64,000 nt of DNA from Mucilaginibacter rubeus (GCF_014643835.1 NZ_BMKD01000002.1:434001-498000), one strand, 5' to 3'; shown: positions 37,645 to 46,583, counted from the stretch's first letter. Numbers and translations are program-made. The notes: generated by a model not told the origin, from the letters alone.

Positions 37645-38004
37645 ATGAAAAAATTATTGTTAATGTGCTGCTTCCTTTTAGGAATTTCTGCAGCCAGCTA
37701 CGCGCAGGGCGGCATGAGGAGAAGCCCCGAAGAAAGAGCAAAAGAATTGCAAACCCAGCTTAAATTAACAGACGATCAAACAACCAAGATCACTGCGGTT
37801 TATAAAGAGCAGGCAACCAAAATGGACAGCGTACGCACTGCGGCCAATGGCGACAGGGATGCAATGCGCTCTGCCATGCGCCCAATGATGGAAGCAACTA
37901 ACGCCAAGATCAAAGCTATTTTAACAGCCGAACAAGCTGCGGCTTATGATAAGGCCATGAAAGAAAGAATGGACCGCATGCGCCAGGGCGGCGGTGGCCA
38001 GTAA
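37645..38004 (+). CDS. Small secreted Spy-like helical protein
   Basis: A 119-residue protein with a signal peptide (ends SYAQG) and a charged helical mature part: ELQTQLKLTDDQTTKITAVYKEQ and AILTAEQAAAYDKAMKERM are the LTxxQ-like repeats of the Spy/CpxP and DUF4890-like families. These act as periplasmic chaperones or stress proteins. Gly-rich C-terminus. A terminator follows at 38023. Confidence 0.75.
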   Translation: MKKLLLMCCFLLGISAASYAQGGMRRSPEERAKELQTQLKLTDDQTTKITAVYKEQATKMDSVRTAANGDRDAMRSAMRPMMEATNAKIKAILTAEQAAAYDKAMKERMDRMRQGGGGQ

Positions 38005-38022
38005 ACATTTATAACATACAAG

Positions 38023-38047
38023 AAAGCGACCAATGGTCGCTTTTTTT
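38023..38047 (+). terminator. Terminator of the Spy-like gene
   Basis: AAAGCGACC (38023-38031), AAT loop, GGTCGCTTT (38035-38043) and a run of seven T to 38047. The T run passes directly into the bioF promoter. Confidence 0.9.
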
Positions 38048-38054
38048 ATTTTTG
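38047..38054 (+). promoter_or_regulatory. -7 box of bioF
   Basis: TATTTTTG matches TAnnTTTG exactly and begins at the last T of the preceding terminator. Transcription would start at about 38061, which argues for TTG 38070 rather than TTG 38052 as the bioF start. Confidence 0.5.
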
Positions 38055-38069
38055 CACAAACGAAGCACA

Positions 38070-39203
38070 TTGAAACCTGCCGAAGATTTTTTAAAAAACA
38101 AATTACACGAGCGGCGGCAATCGGGCACCTACCGTGAATTGAGACCCGAAAACGGCTTGACAGACTTTTGCTCAAACGATTACCTGGGCTTTGCGCGGTC
38201 GGCAGTTTTAAAACAAAGCATAATAAATGAGGTGAACACTCATCCGCTTAGCCTCAATGGTGCCGCCGGATCAAGATTGCTATCAGGAAACATACAATAT
38301 GCCGAAGATCTGGAGCAGCAAATAGCCATTTATCATCAAAGTGAAGCCGGCCTGCTTTTTAACTCGGGCTATGATGCTAACCTTGGCCTGCTTTCATCCC
38401 TTGCCCAGCGCGGCGATACCGTTATTTTAGATGAGTTGGTACATGCCTCAATCATCGACGGAGCGAGACTAAGTTATGCCAATCGCTACAGTTTCAGGCA
38501 CAACGATTTGGAAAGTTTAGAAACCAAGTTAAAATTATCCAAAGGTAATTGTTATGTGGTTGTTGAAAGTGTGTATTCCATGGATGGTGATGTTTCTCCC
38601 CTTGTTGAAATCCTCAGCCTCACTGAAAAATATAATGCCGCCCTCATAGTTGATGAAGCACATGCTGTAGGTCTTTATCCCAAAGGGTTGGTTTGCGAGC
38701 TTGGTTTACAGCACAGGATCTTTGCCCGTGTAATAACATTTGGCAAAGCACTGGGCAGCCACGGGGCTATAGTGCTTGGTAGTAATAACTTACGGAAATA
38801 TTTAATCAATTTTGCACGCTCCTTTATTTATACAACAGCAGCACCTTTTCATCAGCTGGCAGCGATCAAAATGGCCTATCAGTTATTGGAAAATTCCCGC
38901 GAGGCCATCTTCTGCCTAAAGAAGAACATTGAACTGTTTAAACAGCAAGTAAGCACAGGCAAAAATTTCATTTTACTAAATAGTGATAGCGCTATTCAAT
39001 GTATCGTACTCAAAAGCAATGAAATGGCAAGAGAAGCAGCTAAACAACTGCAAATGAACAACTTTGATGTGCGGCCTATCCTAAGCCCCACGGTGGCACA
39101 GGGTACCGAGCGGATCAGGATTTGCCTGCATAGCTTTAATACGGAAAATGAGTTAACTTTGCTGGCTGTAACTCTTAACAAATTTATATTACTACATGCC
39201 TGA
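38070..39203 (+). CDS. bioF: 8-amino-7-oxononanoate synthase (biotin synthesis)
   Basis: A PLP enzyme of the alpha-oxoamine synthase family that joins pimeloyl thioester and alanine. About 377 residues; the PLP Lys is in ITFGKALGSHG, with DEAHAVG and NGAAGSRLLSG as expected. There is no ATG at the N-terminus; I chose TTG 38070 (reads MKPAEDFLKN) since TTG 38052 lies within the promoter -7 box. The gene overlaps bioD by 8 bp, which supports a biotin role and argues against the related serine palmitoyltransferase or glycine acetyltransferase. bioA and bioB are not in this window. Confidence 0.85.
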   Translation: MKPAEDFLKNKLHERRQSGTYRELRPENGLTDFCSNDYLGFARSAVLKQSIINEVNTHPLSLNGAAGSRLLSGNIQYAEDLEQQIAIYHQSEAGLLFNSGYDANLGLLSSLAQRGDTVILDELVHASIIDGARLSYANRYSFRHNDLESLETKLKLSKGNCYVVVESVYSMDGDVSPLVEILSLTEKYNAALIVDEAHAVGLYPKGLVCELGLQHRIFARVITFGKALGSHGAIVLGSNNLRKYLINFARSFIYTTAAPFHQLAAIKMAYQLLENSREAIFCLKKNIELFKQQVSTGKNFILLNSDSAIQCIVLKSNEMAREAAKQLQMNNFDVRPILSPTVAQGTERIRICLHSFNTENELTLLAVTLNKFILLHA

Positions 39204-39813
39204 TACGCAACCGATATTTATTACCGGTATTGATACCGGAATAGGTAAAACCCTGGTTTCGGCTATTTTAACTGAAAAACTAAACGCAGACTATTGGAAG
39301 CCCATACAATCGGGCGACCTTGATAACAGCGATACACTGAAAGTTAAAAACCTTATCTCAAATAAGGTCAGCCATTTTTTCCCCGAGGCCTACGCACTCA
39401 CGCAACCCTTTTCGCCTCATAAATCTGCGGCTCTTGATAAAGTGACCATAGAACTTGAAAATATCATTCTGCCAAAAACAGATAACCAGCTAATTATTGA
39501 GGGTGCCGGCGGCCTTATGGTACCATTGAATGATAACTTTCTTATTATCGACCTTATTAAACAGCTTAATGCCCGGGTAATACTGGTAAGCAAACACTAT
39601 TTGGGCAGCATTAACCATACCCTGCTTTCCTTACACGCGTTAAAAAAATATGGCATCCCTGTTATGGGAGTGATTTTTAACGGTGATAAGGATATCTATT
39701 CAAAAAGTTATATTCTTGAATATTCAGAAGCTGCCGATCTCGGACAGATTCCTGAATTTAAAACTATCAACAAAAAAACTGTTAAAGAGGCCGGTAAGTT
39801 TATTACCTTGTAA
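39196..39813 (+). CDS. bioD: Dethiobiotin synthetase
   Basis: A 205-residue ATP-dependent carboxylase that closes the ureido ring of dethiobiotin. The P-loop is ITGIDTGIGKTLVSA; KPIQSGD binds substrate and EGAGGLMVPL is the second conserved block. ATG 39196 overlaps the end of bioF, suggesting translational coupling. Confidence 0.9.
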   Translation: MPDTQPIFITGIDTGIGKTLVSAILTEKLNADYWKPIQSGDLDNSDTLKVKNLISNKVSHFFPEAYALTQPFSPHKSAALDKVTIELENIILPKTDNQLIIEGAGGLMVPLNDNFLIIDLIKQLNARVILVSKHYLGSINHTLLSLHALKKYGIPVMGVIFNGDKDIYSKSYILEYSEAADLGQIPEFKTINKKTVKEAGKFITL

Positions 39814-39864
39814 TACCGGCAGCTTATATAAACCGATATTTTGCCGGTTTCGTAAACATATACT

Positions 39865-40755
39865 ATGAAGAACATTACCGTAATTGGCTCCGGAACGATG
39901 GGCAACGGCATTGCCCATACCTTTGCCCAGCATGGATTTAAGGTATCATTGGTTGATATCAGCGATGATGCATTGAGCAAAGCCCTGCAAACCATTAGCA
40001 ACAACCTGGTGAGGCAGGTAAAAAAAGGCACTATAACAGAAGAGGGTAAAACCGAAACCCTAAGCCGCATACAAGTTTTTACTGATTTGGCTGAAGGAGC
40101 TAAAAATGCAGACCTGGTAATTGAAGCTGCTACCGAAAATCAGGAAATAAAACTAAAACTGTTTAAACAGCTCAGCGAAATTTGCAATGATAAAGTTATC
40201 CTTGCTTCCAATACCTCATCTATCTCCATTACTAAAATTGCTTCGGTTACCAGGCACCCCGGCAATGTAATAGGCATGCATTTCATGAATCCTGTACCGG
40301 TAATGAAACTGGTGGAGGTGATCAGAGGGTACGCCACAACCAATGCTGTTACCGAAGCCATTATGGAGCTTTCGCGTACATTAGGCAAAGATCCGGTTGA
40401 GGTAAACGACTATCCAGGCTTTGTAGCCAACCGCATTTTAATGCCCATGATAAACGAGGCTATTTATACCTTATATGAAGGCGTTGCTGGCGTACAGGAA
40501 ATTGATATGGTGATGAAACTGGGTATGGCCCACCCGATGGGGCCGCTGCAATTAGCCGATTTCATTGGGCTGGATGTTTGCCTTGCTATTTTGAAGGTAT
40601 TGCATGATGGCTTCGGAAACCCTAAATATGCCCCATGCCCGCTGCTGGTAAATATGGTTACGGCTGACCACTTAGGAGCCAAGACAGGCAGTGGATTTTA
40701 TAAATACTCCGCGGGCAGCAAAGATTTGGTTGTGGCCGATAAATTCATAGCCTAA
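39865..40755 (+). CDS. hbd: 3-hydroxybutyryl-CoA dehydrogenase
   Basis: A 296-residue NAD(P)-dependent dehydrogenase acting on 3-hydroxyacyl-CoA/acetoacetyl-CoA. It has the dinucleotide motif GSGTMGNGIAH, the catalytic His-Glu pair in GMHFMNPVPVMKLVEVI, and the C-terminal GPLQLADFIGLD domain. It lies 51 bp after bioD, the gap holding a small AAACCG/CGGTTT hairpin. Its joint transcription with bioF-bioD is possible but not shown; any role in supplying the acyl chain for biotin is speculation. Confidence 0.88.
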   Translation: MKNITVIGSGTMGNGIAHTFAQHGFKVSLVDISDDALSKALQTISNNLVRQVKKGTITEEGKTETLSRIQVFTDLAEGAKNADLVIEAATENQEIKLKLFKQLSEICNDKVILASNTSSISITKIASVTRHPGNVIGMHFMNPVPVMKLVEVIRGYATTNAVTEAIMELSRTLGKDPVEVNDYPGFVANRILMPMINEAIYTLYEGVAGVQEIDMVMKLGMAHPMGPLQLADFIGLDVCLAILKVLHDGFGNPKYAPCPLLVNMVTADHLGAKTGSGFYKYSAGSKDLVVADKFIA

Positions 40756-40823
40756 ACGTCGTTAAACTTTCGATGTTGGATGTTGTCAAAAGTTATTATA
40801 CTGAACAACTAAAAACATCTGAA

Positions 40824-41114
40824 ATGAAAACCATTGCTAAATTAGGAATAGTACTCGCCCTAACAGGCTCATTATTTGCATCATGCTCAAGCCAGGCTTA
40901 CGTAACCGAACGCCCGGTTGAACCGGTTTATGTTCGTCCGGTAGCTCCCTACCCTAATGCGGTTTGGGTACCCGGCGAATGGGTTTGGCGCGGTAACCAT
41001 TACGTTTACCGCCAGGGCTTTTATGCAAGGCCAAGATATAACCGGGTATATGTTCAGGGACATTGGCAACCAACCAATCGGGGATATGTTTGGGTAAGGG
41101 GGTATTGGAGGTAG
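40824..41114 (+). CDS. YXWGXW-repeat lipoprotein
   Basis: A small protein of about 96 residues: lipoprotein signal (LFASCSS), then YXWGXW-type repeats (VWVPGEWVWRGNHYVY, VYVQGHWQPT, VWVRGYWR). The family is wide-spread in Bacteroidota and Proteobacteria; function unknown. ATG 40824 is preferred over 40773 because it gives a proper signal. The stop codon lies at the edge of a C-rich repeat. Confidence 0.8.
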   Translation: MKTIAKLGIVLALTGSLFASCSSQAYVTERPVEPVYVRPVAPYPNAVWVPGEWVWRGNHYVYRQGFYARPRYNRVYVQGHWQPTNRGYVWVRGYWR

Positions 41115-41225
41115 CCCCCCGGCCCCCTAAAGAGGGAGTTATAAAACAGAAAGCCTTTAGCAATTTTTTCTGCTAAAGGCTTTTCTTTTAACCGTGCTCG
41201 TTCCCCTTTCAGGGGGTTAGGGGGC
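41114..41225. repeat. C-rich REP-like inverted repeat flanking a terminator
   Basis: Left arm 41114-41138 (GCCCCCCGGCCCCCTAAAGA...) and right arm 41201-41225 (reverse complement GCCCCCTAACCCCCTGAAAG...) are imperfect inverted copies. Between them at 41151-41182 is a strong hairpin (AAGCCTTTAGCA/TGCTAAAGGCTT). The element fills the space between two converging genes. Such GCCCCCTAACCCCCTAAAGG sequences recur widely in Bacteroidota intergenic DNA (general knowledge). Confidence 0.7.
41151..41190 (+). terminator. Terminator inside the C-rich repeat
   Basis: A 12-bp perfect stem (41151-41162 with 41171-41182), loop ATTTTTTC, followed by TTCTTTT. It can end the YXWGXW transcript and perhaps argS from the other side. 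Confidence 0.8.
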
Positions 41226-41227
41226 AA

Positions 41228-43156
41228 TTACATCCTCTCAGGCACTTCAATCCCCAAAAGTTTCATCCCTTTGCTGATCACCTTGGCTGATGATGCCGAT
41301 AAGGCCAAACGGAATTGTTTTGAATCCTCATCTTCAGCCTGTAAGATCGACTTTTCATGATAGAACTTGTTATATGTTTTAGCAAGCTCATATACATAGT
41401 TGGCTATTACTGCCGGGCTATAACCGTTTGCAGCTTCTTTAACTGTTTCAGGGTATTTATCAAGTAATACAATTAAATCGCGTTCAACGCCTGCCAGTTC
41501 AGTTACAGTCGGTTTAATTCCAACCTGATAATCAGCCCTACTTAATACCGACTTAATCCGGGCGTGGGTATATTGAATAAATGGTCCTGTGTGCCCCTGA
41601 AAATCTACCGATTCGTTAGGGTCAAACAGCAAACGTTTTTTAGGATCAACTTTTAACAGAAAGTATTTAAGCGCGCCCATACCAATAGTATGATATAACG
41701 CAACTTTATCTTCCTTGCTAAACGCGTCAACCTTGCCCATGGCTTCGGTTTGCTCTTTAGCGGTTGTTTCCATCTCGGCCATCAGGTCATCGGCATCCAC
41801 TACCGTCCCCTCGCGCGATTTCATTTTACCTGAAGGCAGGTCAACCATACCATATGACAGATGGAACAATCCATCCGCACCCGTTTTACCTAATTTTTGT
41901 AAGATCAGGAACAGCACCTTAAAATGATAATCCTGCTCGTTGCCCACCACATAAATGGACTTATCCATATGATAATCGTTGTACTTCAATTGTGCGGTAC
42001 CCATGTCCTGGGTAATATAAACTGAAGTACCGTCACCACGAAGTACCAACTTTTCGTCAAGCCCCTCTGAGGTAAGGTCTATCCAAACCGAGTTATCCGC
42101 TTTTTTAAAGAATACGCCTTTTGTAAGCCCTTCTTCAATAATATCTTTACCTAACAGGTAAGTGTTGGATTCGTAATAGTATTTATCAAAATAAACACCC
42201 AGTTGCTTGTAAGTTTCAGCAAAACCGGCGTACACCCAGCCATTCATGGTGCGCCAAAGATTCATTACCTCTTCATCACCGGCTTCCCATTTTTGCAGCA
42301 TCTGCTGGGTTTCGATCATGATAGGAGTGGCATTTTTGGCTATCTCTTTAATCTTGTCTTCTTCGCCGGCAATTTTATCGTCCAGTTCGCCAATAAGCTT
42401 TTGATTTGCTTCGTCGGTTTGAGTAACTTTTTCTTTTACCTTAGCTATGGTAGCTAACGATTCTTCAATCTTTGCTTTTTGGTTTTCTTTAAAGGCCGAA
42501 AGATCATGCTTTTCATAAACATCACTCAAAACAGGTTTAAGCTGCTCCCTCAGTTCTTTATCAAATAGCACATAATATTTACCTACCAGGTGATCGCCCT
42601 TCATGCCCGAAGATTCAGGCGTTTCGCCATTACCGAATTTTTGCCAGGCCAGCATGGATTTACAGATATGGATCCCGCGGTCGTTAACCAGATTGGTTTT
42701 GATCACCTCGTAACCATCAGCAGCCAGTATCTCAGCAACTGAATACCCCAACAGGTTGTTACGGATATGACCAAGGTGCAGCGGTTTGTTGGTATTGGGC
42801 GATGAATACTCTACCATTACCTTTTGTCCGTTAGGCTTTGCTACCGCAAAATCATCGGAAGTAATGTTGTTATATAAACGACCGATCCAGTATTCGTCGG
42901 TTATAGAAAGATTAAGGAAACCTTTAATCACGTTAAAGGAGGCAACTTCCTTTAATTCGTTTTTAAGGAACTCCCCTATTTCGGCACCGGTTTGTTCCGG
43001 GCCTTTGCGCGAAAATTTGGTGAACGGGAAGGTTACTATGGTTACTTGTCCTTCAAACTCCTTACGTGTTTCCTGTATGCTAACGGCAGCCGGTTCAATG
43101 TCAGTCTGGTATAATTGTTTAACTGCTTTTACGGCCGCTTCTATGATAAAATCCAT
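41228..43156 (-). CDS. argS: Arginyl-tRNA synthetase
   Basis: A 642-residue class I synthetase that charges tRNA-Arg. The HIGH motif is PLHLGHIRNN, the KMSK-equivalent region KMKSREGTV, and the C-terminal anticodon-binding helices (ending GMKLLGIEVPERM) are complete. A coiled stretch rich in Lys/Glu (about residues 215-275) is an insert seen in Bacteroidota ArgS. Monocistronic. The 267 bp upstream hold no gene. Confidence 0.95.
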   Translation of the reverse strand: MDFIIEAAVKAVKQLYQTDIEPAAVSIQETRKEFEGQVTIVTFPFTKFSRKGPEQTGAEIGEFLKNELKEVASFNVIKGFLNLSITDEYWIGRLYNNITSDDFAVAKPNGQKVMVEYSSPNTNKPLHLGHIRNNLLGYSVAEILAADGYEVIKTNLVNDRGIHICKSMLAWQKFGNGETPESSGMKGDHLVGKYYVLFDKELREQLKPVLSDVYEKHDLSAFKENQKAKIEESLATIAKVKEKVTQTDEANQKLIGELDDKIAGEEDKIKEIAKNATPIMIETQQMLQKWEAGDEEVMNLWRTMNGWVYAGFAETYKQLGVYFDKYYYESNTYLLGKDIIEEGLTKGVFFKKADNSVWIDLTSEGLDEKLVLRGDGTSVYITQDMGTAQLKYNDYHMDKSIYVVGNEQDYHFKVLFLILQKLGKTGADGLFHLSYGMVDLPSGKMKSREGTVVDADDLMAEMETTAKEQTEAMGKVDAFSKEDKVALYHTIGMGALKYFLLKVDPKKRLLFDPNESVDFQGHTGPFIQYTHARIKSVLSRADYQVGIKPTVTELAGVERDLIVLLDKYPETVKEAANGYSPAVIANYVYELAKTYNKFYHEKSILQAEDEDSKQFRLALSASSAKVISKGMKLLGIEVPERM

Positions 43157-43423
43157 TCGGCAAAATTAAATAAAATGGGCAGATTGCGAATACTAAAATG
43201 GCGATGTTTACATGTAGATTAGGAGCCACCTACAGAATCAACAGCAATTTATAATGGGCGCTACAAACAGGACACAGCTGTGGAGTACTGAGATTCAAAT
43301 ATTGTTATGAGCCACATGCTTAAAAACATGCCTATAATCATTTCTTACCCGATTATAACAATTAAAAAAAGCCCCGGGTCAACACTACTTTTTAGACATT
43401 CATTATAAGAATAATTATTTAAT

Positions 43424-44119
43424 TCAAGAGATAAACAACTTCAAAACCCCGGTCTGATTATTTTGCTCTGCCAATTTCCTGGCTGATATCCCCTGTTTAT
43501 TCTCTATATTAAAGTCGGCGCCATATTTCAGCAACAACCTGATCTGATCCAGTTTATACTTTCGTTTCACCGCATAAAAAAGTGCAGTATTCCCGTCTTT
43601 ATCGGTAAAATTTACATCGGCGCCATTGCTTAAAAACCATTCGGCCACTTCAAAGCGTTTCCAGTTGAATGCGGCCATAAACGGGCTGTCATCTCCAGCA
43701 CCCGGGTCTGTTTGTGCACCATAGCTTTTAAACAGACCGGCGGCTTTCACATCATTATACCAGGTTATGGCATACATGCAATGCTCCGGATTGGCGCCAT
43801 TAGCCAGCAAATATTCATATAACAGCTTATTTCTTCCCCGGGTATAAGCATACCAAAGCGGGGTGGCCGGAAAAAAGCCGCATTCCTCTTTTATCCGGTG
43901 GATTGAATTGATATCCATGCCTTTTGCCAGCAACAGCTTAAGCATGGTCAAACTTTCTTCGGCTTTTGCAGGGCGTTTGGCGATTTCAATGCCACACAGG
44001 TAATGAAGTGCGTTTTTACCGCTGTCTTCAGCCCAGGTAAGCCAGCCGTGGTCTTCTTCGATCATCACTTTAACAGCTCCAACGTTAAGTTCTTTTATGT
44101 GCTGAATAAATTTGATCAT
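43424..44119 (-). CDS. Ankyrin-repeat protein
   Basis: A 231-residue protein of about five ankyrin repeats: GKNALHYLCG, TPLWYAYTRG, SPFMAAFNWKRFEVAEWFLSNGADVN, and GNTALFYAVKRKYKLDQIRLLLKYGADFN are clear. No signal peptide, so cytoplasmic. It lies 12 bp after a DUF1801 gene and is probably co-transcribed. Ankyrin proteins bind partners; the partner is unknown. Confidence 0.85.
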   Translation of the reverse strand: MIKFIQHIKELNVGAVKVMIEEDHGWLTWAEDSGKNALHYLCGIEIAKRPAKAEESLTMLKLLLAKGMDINSIHRIKEECGFFPATPLWYAYTRGRNKLLYEYLLANGANPEHCMYAITWYNDVKAAGLFKSYGAQTDPGAGDDSPFMAAFNWKRFEVAEWFLSNGADVNFTDKDGNTALFYAVKRKYKLDQIRLLLKYGADFNIENKQGISARKLAEQNNQTGVLKLFIS

Positions 44120-44131
44120 AGCTTTCTCCTT

Positions 44132-44560
44132 TTATTTATCCAGCAAAGTCAACCAGGTTTTCACAACATTTCGCAAAGCTTCTTCTTTTGCCTTAACTTC
44201 TTCCATATTGTGAAAAAAAGCCAACCGGCGGCCGTCGGCATAATCGCCGGAAAGCAAACCGGATGTATCATTGATCTTTGCCCCTGAGGGGAATACCAGT
44301 CTGATACAATCTTTTTGGTACACGTTCGAAACGATAATATATCTTTTATACTCTTTAGGATCAAAGGGTTTCATTTCACCGATATATAAAAAGCTCGGTG
44401 CATTCCATTTGATATGCTCGCCAATTTCATCGTCAATAGCCAGGATAATTTTTCTCAGCGCTCCTAACACTTCCTTCAATGGGTGATCAAGCTTTTGCAT
44501 ATAACTGTCTACCCCTGCCGAGTCGGCAAGGACAACTGGTTTGGTACTTTTGGCTTTCAT
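44132..44560 (-). CDS. DUF1801-domain protein
   Basis: A 142-residue protein with the DUF1801/YdhG-like fold: VDSYMQKLDHPLKEVLGALRKII, IKWNAPSFLY, then IIVSNVYQKDCIRLVFPSG. The family has a lipocalin/iron-chaperone-like fold (frataxin-like) but no certain function. Operon with the ankyrin gene. Confidence 0.75.
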   Translation of the reverse strand: MKAKSTKPVVLADSAGVDSYMQKLDHPLKEVLGALRKIILAIDDEIGEHIKWNAPSFLYIGEMKPFDPKEYKRYIIVSNVYQKDCIRLVFPSGAKINDTSGLLSGDYADGRRLAFFHNMEEVKAKEEALRNVVKTWLTLLDK

Positions 44561-44671
44561 GATTAACAGGTAATAAACTGGTTAAGAGGGCCTATCTAAA
44601 TTTAAAAAAAGAAAACATAATACCAAAGGAACGTTGAATAGTACCATTAAATAACCCTGCATCGTCTTAAC

Positions 44672-44685
44672 TTTGATATATCAAA
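44672..44685. promoter_or_regulatory. Perfect 14-bp palindrome (possible operator)
   Basis: TTTGATATATCAAA lies 16 bp before the ATG at 44702. The position and symmetry fit a repressor site for the DUF1348-like gene. Confidence 0.35.
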
Positions 44686-44701
44686 TCAGATTATTACCAT
44701 C

Positions 44702-45112
44702 ATGGAACAAAAGCTGCCATTACCGCCATTTAACTTTGAAACAGCCACCCAAAAAGTGCAATTAGCCGAAGACGCCTGGAACAGCCAGGACCCGGCAAGG
44801 GTTTCTTTAGCTTACACCATTGACACCGAATGGCGCAACCGCTCGGAATTTGTAAACGGGCGCCAACAGGTAGTGGAATTTTTAACCCGCAAATGGGAAA
44901 AAGAATTCGATTATAAATTAAAAAAAGAACTGTGGGCCTTTACAGATAACCGTATTGCAGTACGTTTTGAGTACGAATATCATAATGCCGAAGGCCAATG
45001 GTTTCGTGCTTATGGCAACGAGAACTGGGAGTTTGACGAAAACGGCTTAATGCAAAAGCGCTATGCCAGCATCAATGATCTGCCCATCAAAGAAGAAGAC
45101 AGGCGGCTGTAA
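44702..45112 (+). CDS. DUF1348/NTF2-like (SnoaL-fold) protein
   Basis: A 136-residue cytoplasmic protein that matches the DUF1348 pattern well: [58 protein letters not shown]. The fold is the SnoaL/NTF2 cone. Function unknown; members often occur near stress or catabolic genes. Start ATG 44702 after a palindrome. Confidence 0.85.
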   Translation: MEQKLPLPPFNFETATQKVQLAEDAWNSQDPARVSLAYTIDTEWRNRSEFVNGRQQVVEFLTRKWEKEFDYKLKKELWAFTDNRIAVRFEYEYHNAEGQWFRAYGNENWEFDENGLMQKRYASINDLPIKEEDRRL

Positions 45113-45468
45113 AAAGAAATAGCCCATTACGAAAGCCGATGACTCTTATAATGGGCTAAACATCAATATTAAATAATTGAGCAAAAAGGTTTAGGGCTTC
45201 CTTAAATTCAGTTAATATCGTTTCGAGCTGTAATTTCAATATCCCGACGCCTCTTCGCAGCACTTGAATATTTATTTTATCAGGTGTGTAAATTAAAAGT
45301 TGGGTATATTTCTTTCAACAACCCAAATCTCGCTTAACAATTAAGAATTAAAAAGGGTGAAACCACCCTTTTTTGCTTTAAACTGCATGGTAAAATGAAA
45401 TATAAGTTCATTATTTTTTTTACTTTGGCAATATGATTAACATCAGTTAACATATACACCTAATATTA
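45113..45468. other. Intergenic region with two hairpins; possible small RNA
   Basis: The region holds AGCCCATTA/TAATGGGCT (45121-45129 with 45149-45157), a likely end of the DUF1348 transcript, and a second, much stronger terminator 190 bp further on (45351-45374). Between the two is about 190 bases without an ORF, including a TTGGGT/ACCCAA pair (around 45299-45326). A small RNA ending at the second terminator is possible. Confidence 0.35.
45351..45374 (+). terminator. Free-standing strong terminator
   Basis: AAAAGGGTG (45351-45359), AAAC loop, CACCCTTTT (45364-45372) and six T in total. It lies 239 bp after the last stop codon and 95 bp before the response-regulator start. Confidence 0.85.
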
Positions 45469-46134
45469 ATGCACACTTCAACATTTACCGGGCCTGTACA
45501 AATTGCCATAGTTGATAATCATACCTTATTTAGACAGGGAATGATCAGCCTACTGGGCGATTTTAAAGAGATCAATATCCTTTTTGACGCCGAAAATGGA
45601 GAGGATATGATCAGCAAGCTAAAAAAATCCTCCTTACCTGATATTATATTGATGGATATAACCATGCCGGTAATGGATGGTTACGCAGCTACGGCCTGGT
45701 TACGTGAAAATCACCCTACAGTAAAAGTGCTGGCGTTAAGCATGTCTGACGAAGATAAACCGATTATAAACATGCTTAAGAACGGGGCTGTTGGCTATAT
45801 GCTTAAGGAATCGAAGATAAGAGACGTGGTTTATGCGATGCAAACTATCCAAAAGCACGGCTATTATCTAAATGAACTGGTAAGCGGCAAATTGCTTTAT
45901 ACCATGCAAAATAAAAATACACCCGCCGATAAATCCAAAGAGCTTAGCTCCAATGAACTTATATTTCTGAAACTAAGCTGCTCTGAGCTCACCTACAGGC
46001 AAATTGCTGACGAAATGAACCTGAGCCCGCATACTATTGATAATTATCGCGAATCGTTATTTCAAAAGTTTGGGCTTAAATCAAGAACGGGCATGGTACT
46101 TTTTGCCATCAAAAATCAGATCATAACCGTTTAA
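45469..46134 (+). CDS. NarL/LuxR-family response regulator (orphan)
   Basis: A 221-residue regulator: receiver domain with phospho-acceptor D63 (IILMDITMPVMDG) and Lys113, then a LuxR-type helix-turn-helix (about 150-215: LTYRQIADEMNLSPHTIDNYRESLFQKFGLKSR, in parts). No histidine kinase is adjacent. It would bind DNA as a dimer on phosphorylation. The NarL-type pair often controls stress or exopolysaccharide genes; targets here are unknown. Confidence 0.9.
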   Translation: MHTSTFTGPVQIAIVDNHTLFRQGMISLLGDFKEINILFDAENGEDMISKLKKSSLPDIILMDITMPVMDGYAATAWLRENHPTVKVLALSMSDEDKPIINMLKNGAVGYMLKESKIRDVVYAMQTIQKHGYYLNELVSGKLLYTMQNKNTPADKSKELSSNELIFLKLSCSELTYRQIADEMNLSPHTIDNYRESLFQKFGLKSRTGMVLFAIKNQIITV

Positions 46135-46160
46135 AAGATTTTATTAATACAATCCATTTG

Positions 46161-46583
46161 TTAAAAAATCAGCTTAAGCACAAAAGGGATCACTATTATA
46201 CCCAAACTTATTAAAACATAATTACGATAGAGCTTACTATCCTTAGCGGGATATAAGTTCATCAACTTATTATAACGATTGTTGTAAAATATAAGCAGGT
46301 AATTCAATAGCACAAAGGGGATAAAAAACACAAGTAAACCGGCAATGAAAGCATTTATGGCTTTATCCCGGGTTAGGTCGAGCGTAAAAAGAATAGGAAT
46401 ATCAGTAAAAAAACGAAGGAAAAACAATAATGTTAGCAGGTTAACCCCCTGAATCAAAGATATGGGGATAATTGTAAATGCCTTCCAATACTTGCCATCT
46501 TCGCCTTTCTTCGCCCTTTCCTGCGTAATGGCGTCAACCCAGATCTTATAATAAATGCTCAACATTTGTTTCAGATTTAGCAT
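46161..46583 (-). CDS. Small membrane protein of unknown function
   Basis: A 140-residue protein with three hydrophobic segments (near residues 37-60, 75-100 and 120-140) and a charged loop between (YNNRYNKLMNLYPAKDSKLYR). No family recognised. It converges on the response-regulator gene 26 bp away. Confidence 0.5.
   Translation of the reverse strand: MLNLKQMLSIYYKIWVDAITQERAKKGEDGKYWKAFTIIPISLIQGVNLLTLLFFLRFFTDIPILFTLDLTRDKAINAFIAGLLVFFIPFVLLNYLLIFYNNRYNKLMNLYPAKDSKLYRNYVLISLGIIVIPFVLKLIF

Noticed and set aside
38052-38054. TTG 38052 as the bioF start
   Set aside because: It lies inside the TATTTTTG promoter box, so it is unlikely to be transcribed. The TTG at 38070 gives MKPAEDFLKN and a normal BioF N-terminus.
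38070-39203. Serine palmitoyltransferase or cysteate acyltransferase for sphingo- or sulfonolipids
   Set aside because: The family is the same, but overlap with bioD and the lack of lipid genes nearby make BioF more likely.
43161-43168. TAATTTTG (minus strand) as the argS promoter
   Set aside because: It ends five bases before the ATG at 43156, so transcription would start at or inside the start codon. Kept out for lack of a -33 box and of leader space.
43157-43423. tRNA or small RNA upstream of argS
   Set aside because: No cloverleaf or T-arm consensus and no terminator hairpin with a T run was found.
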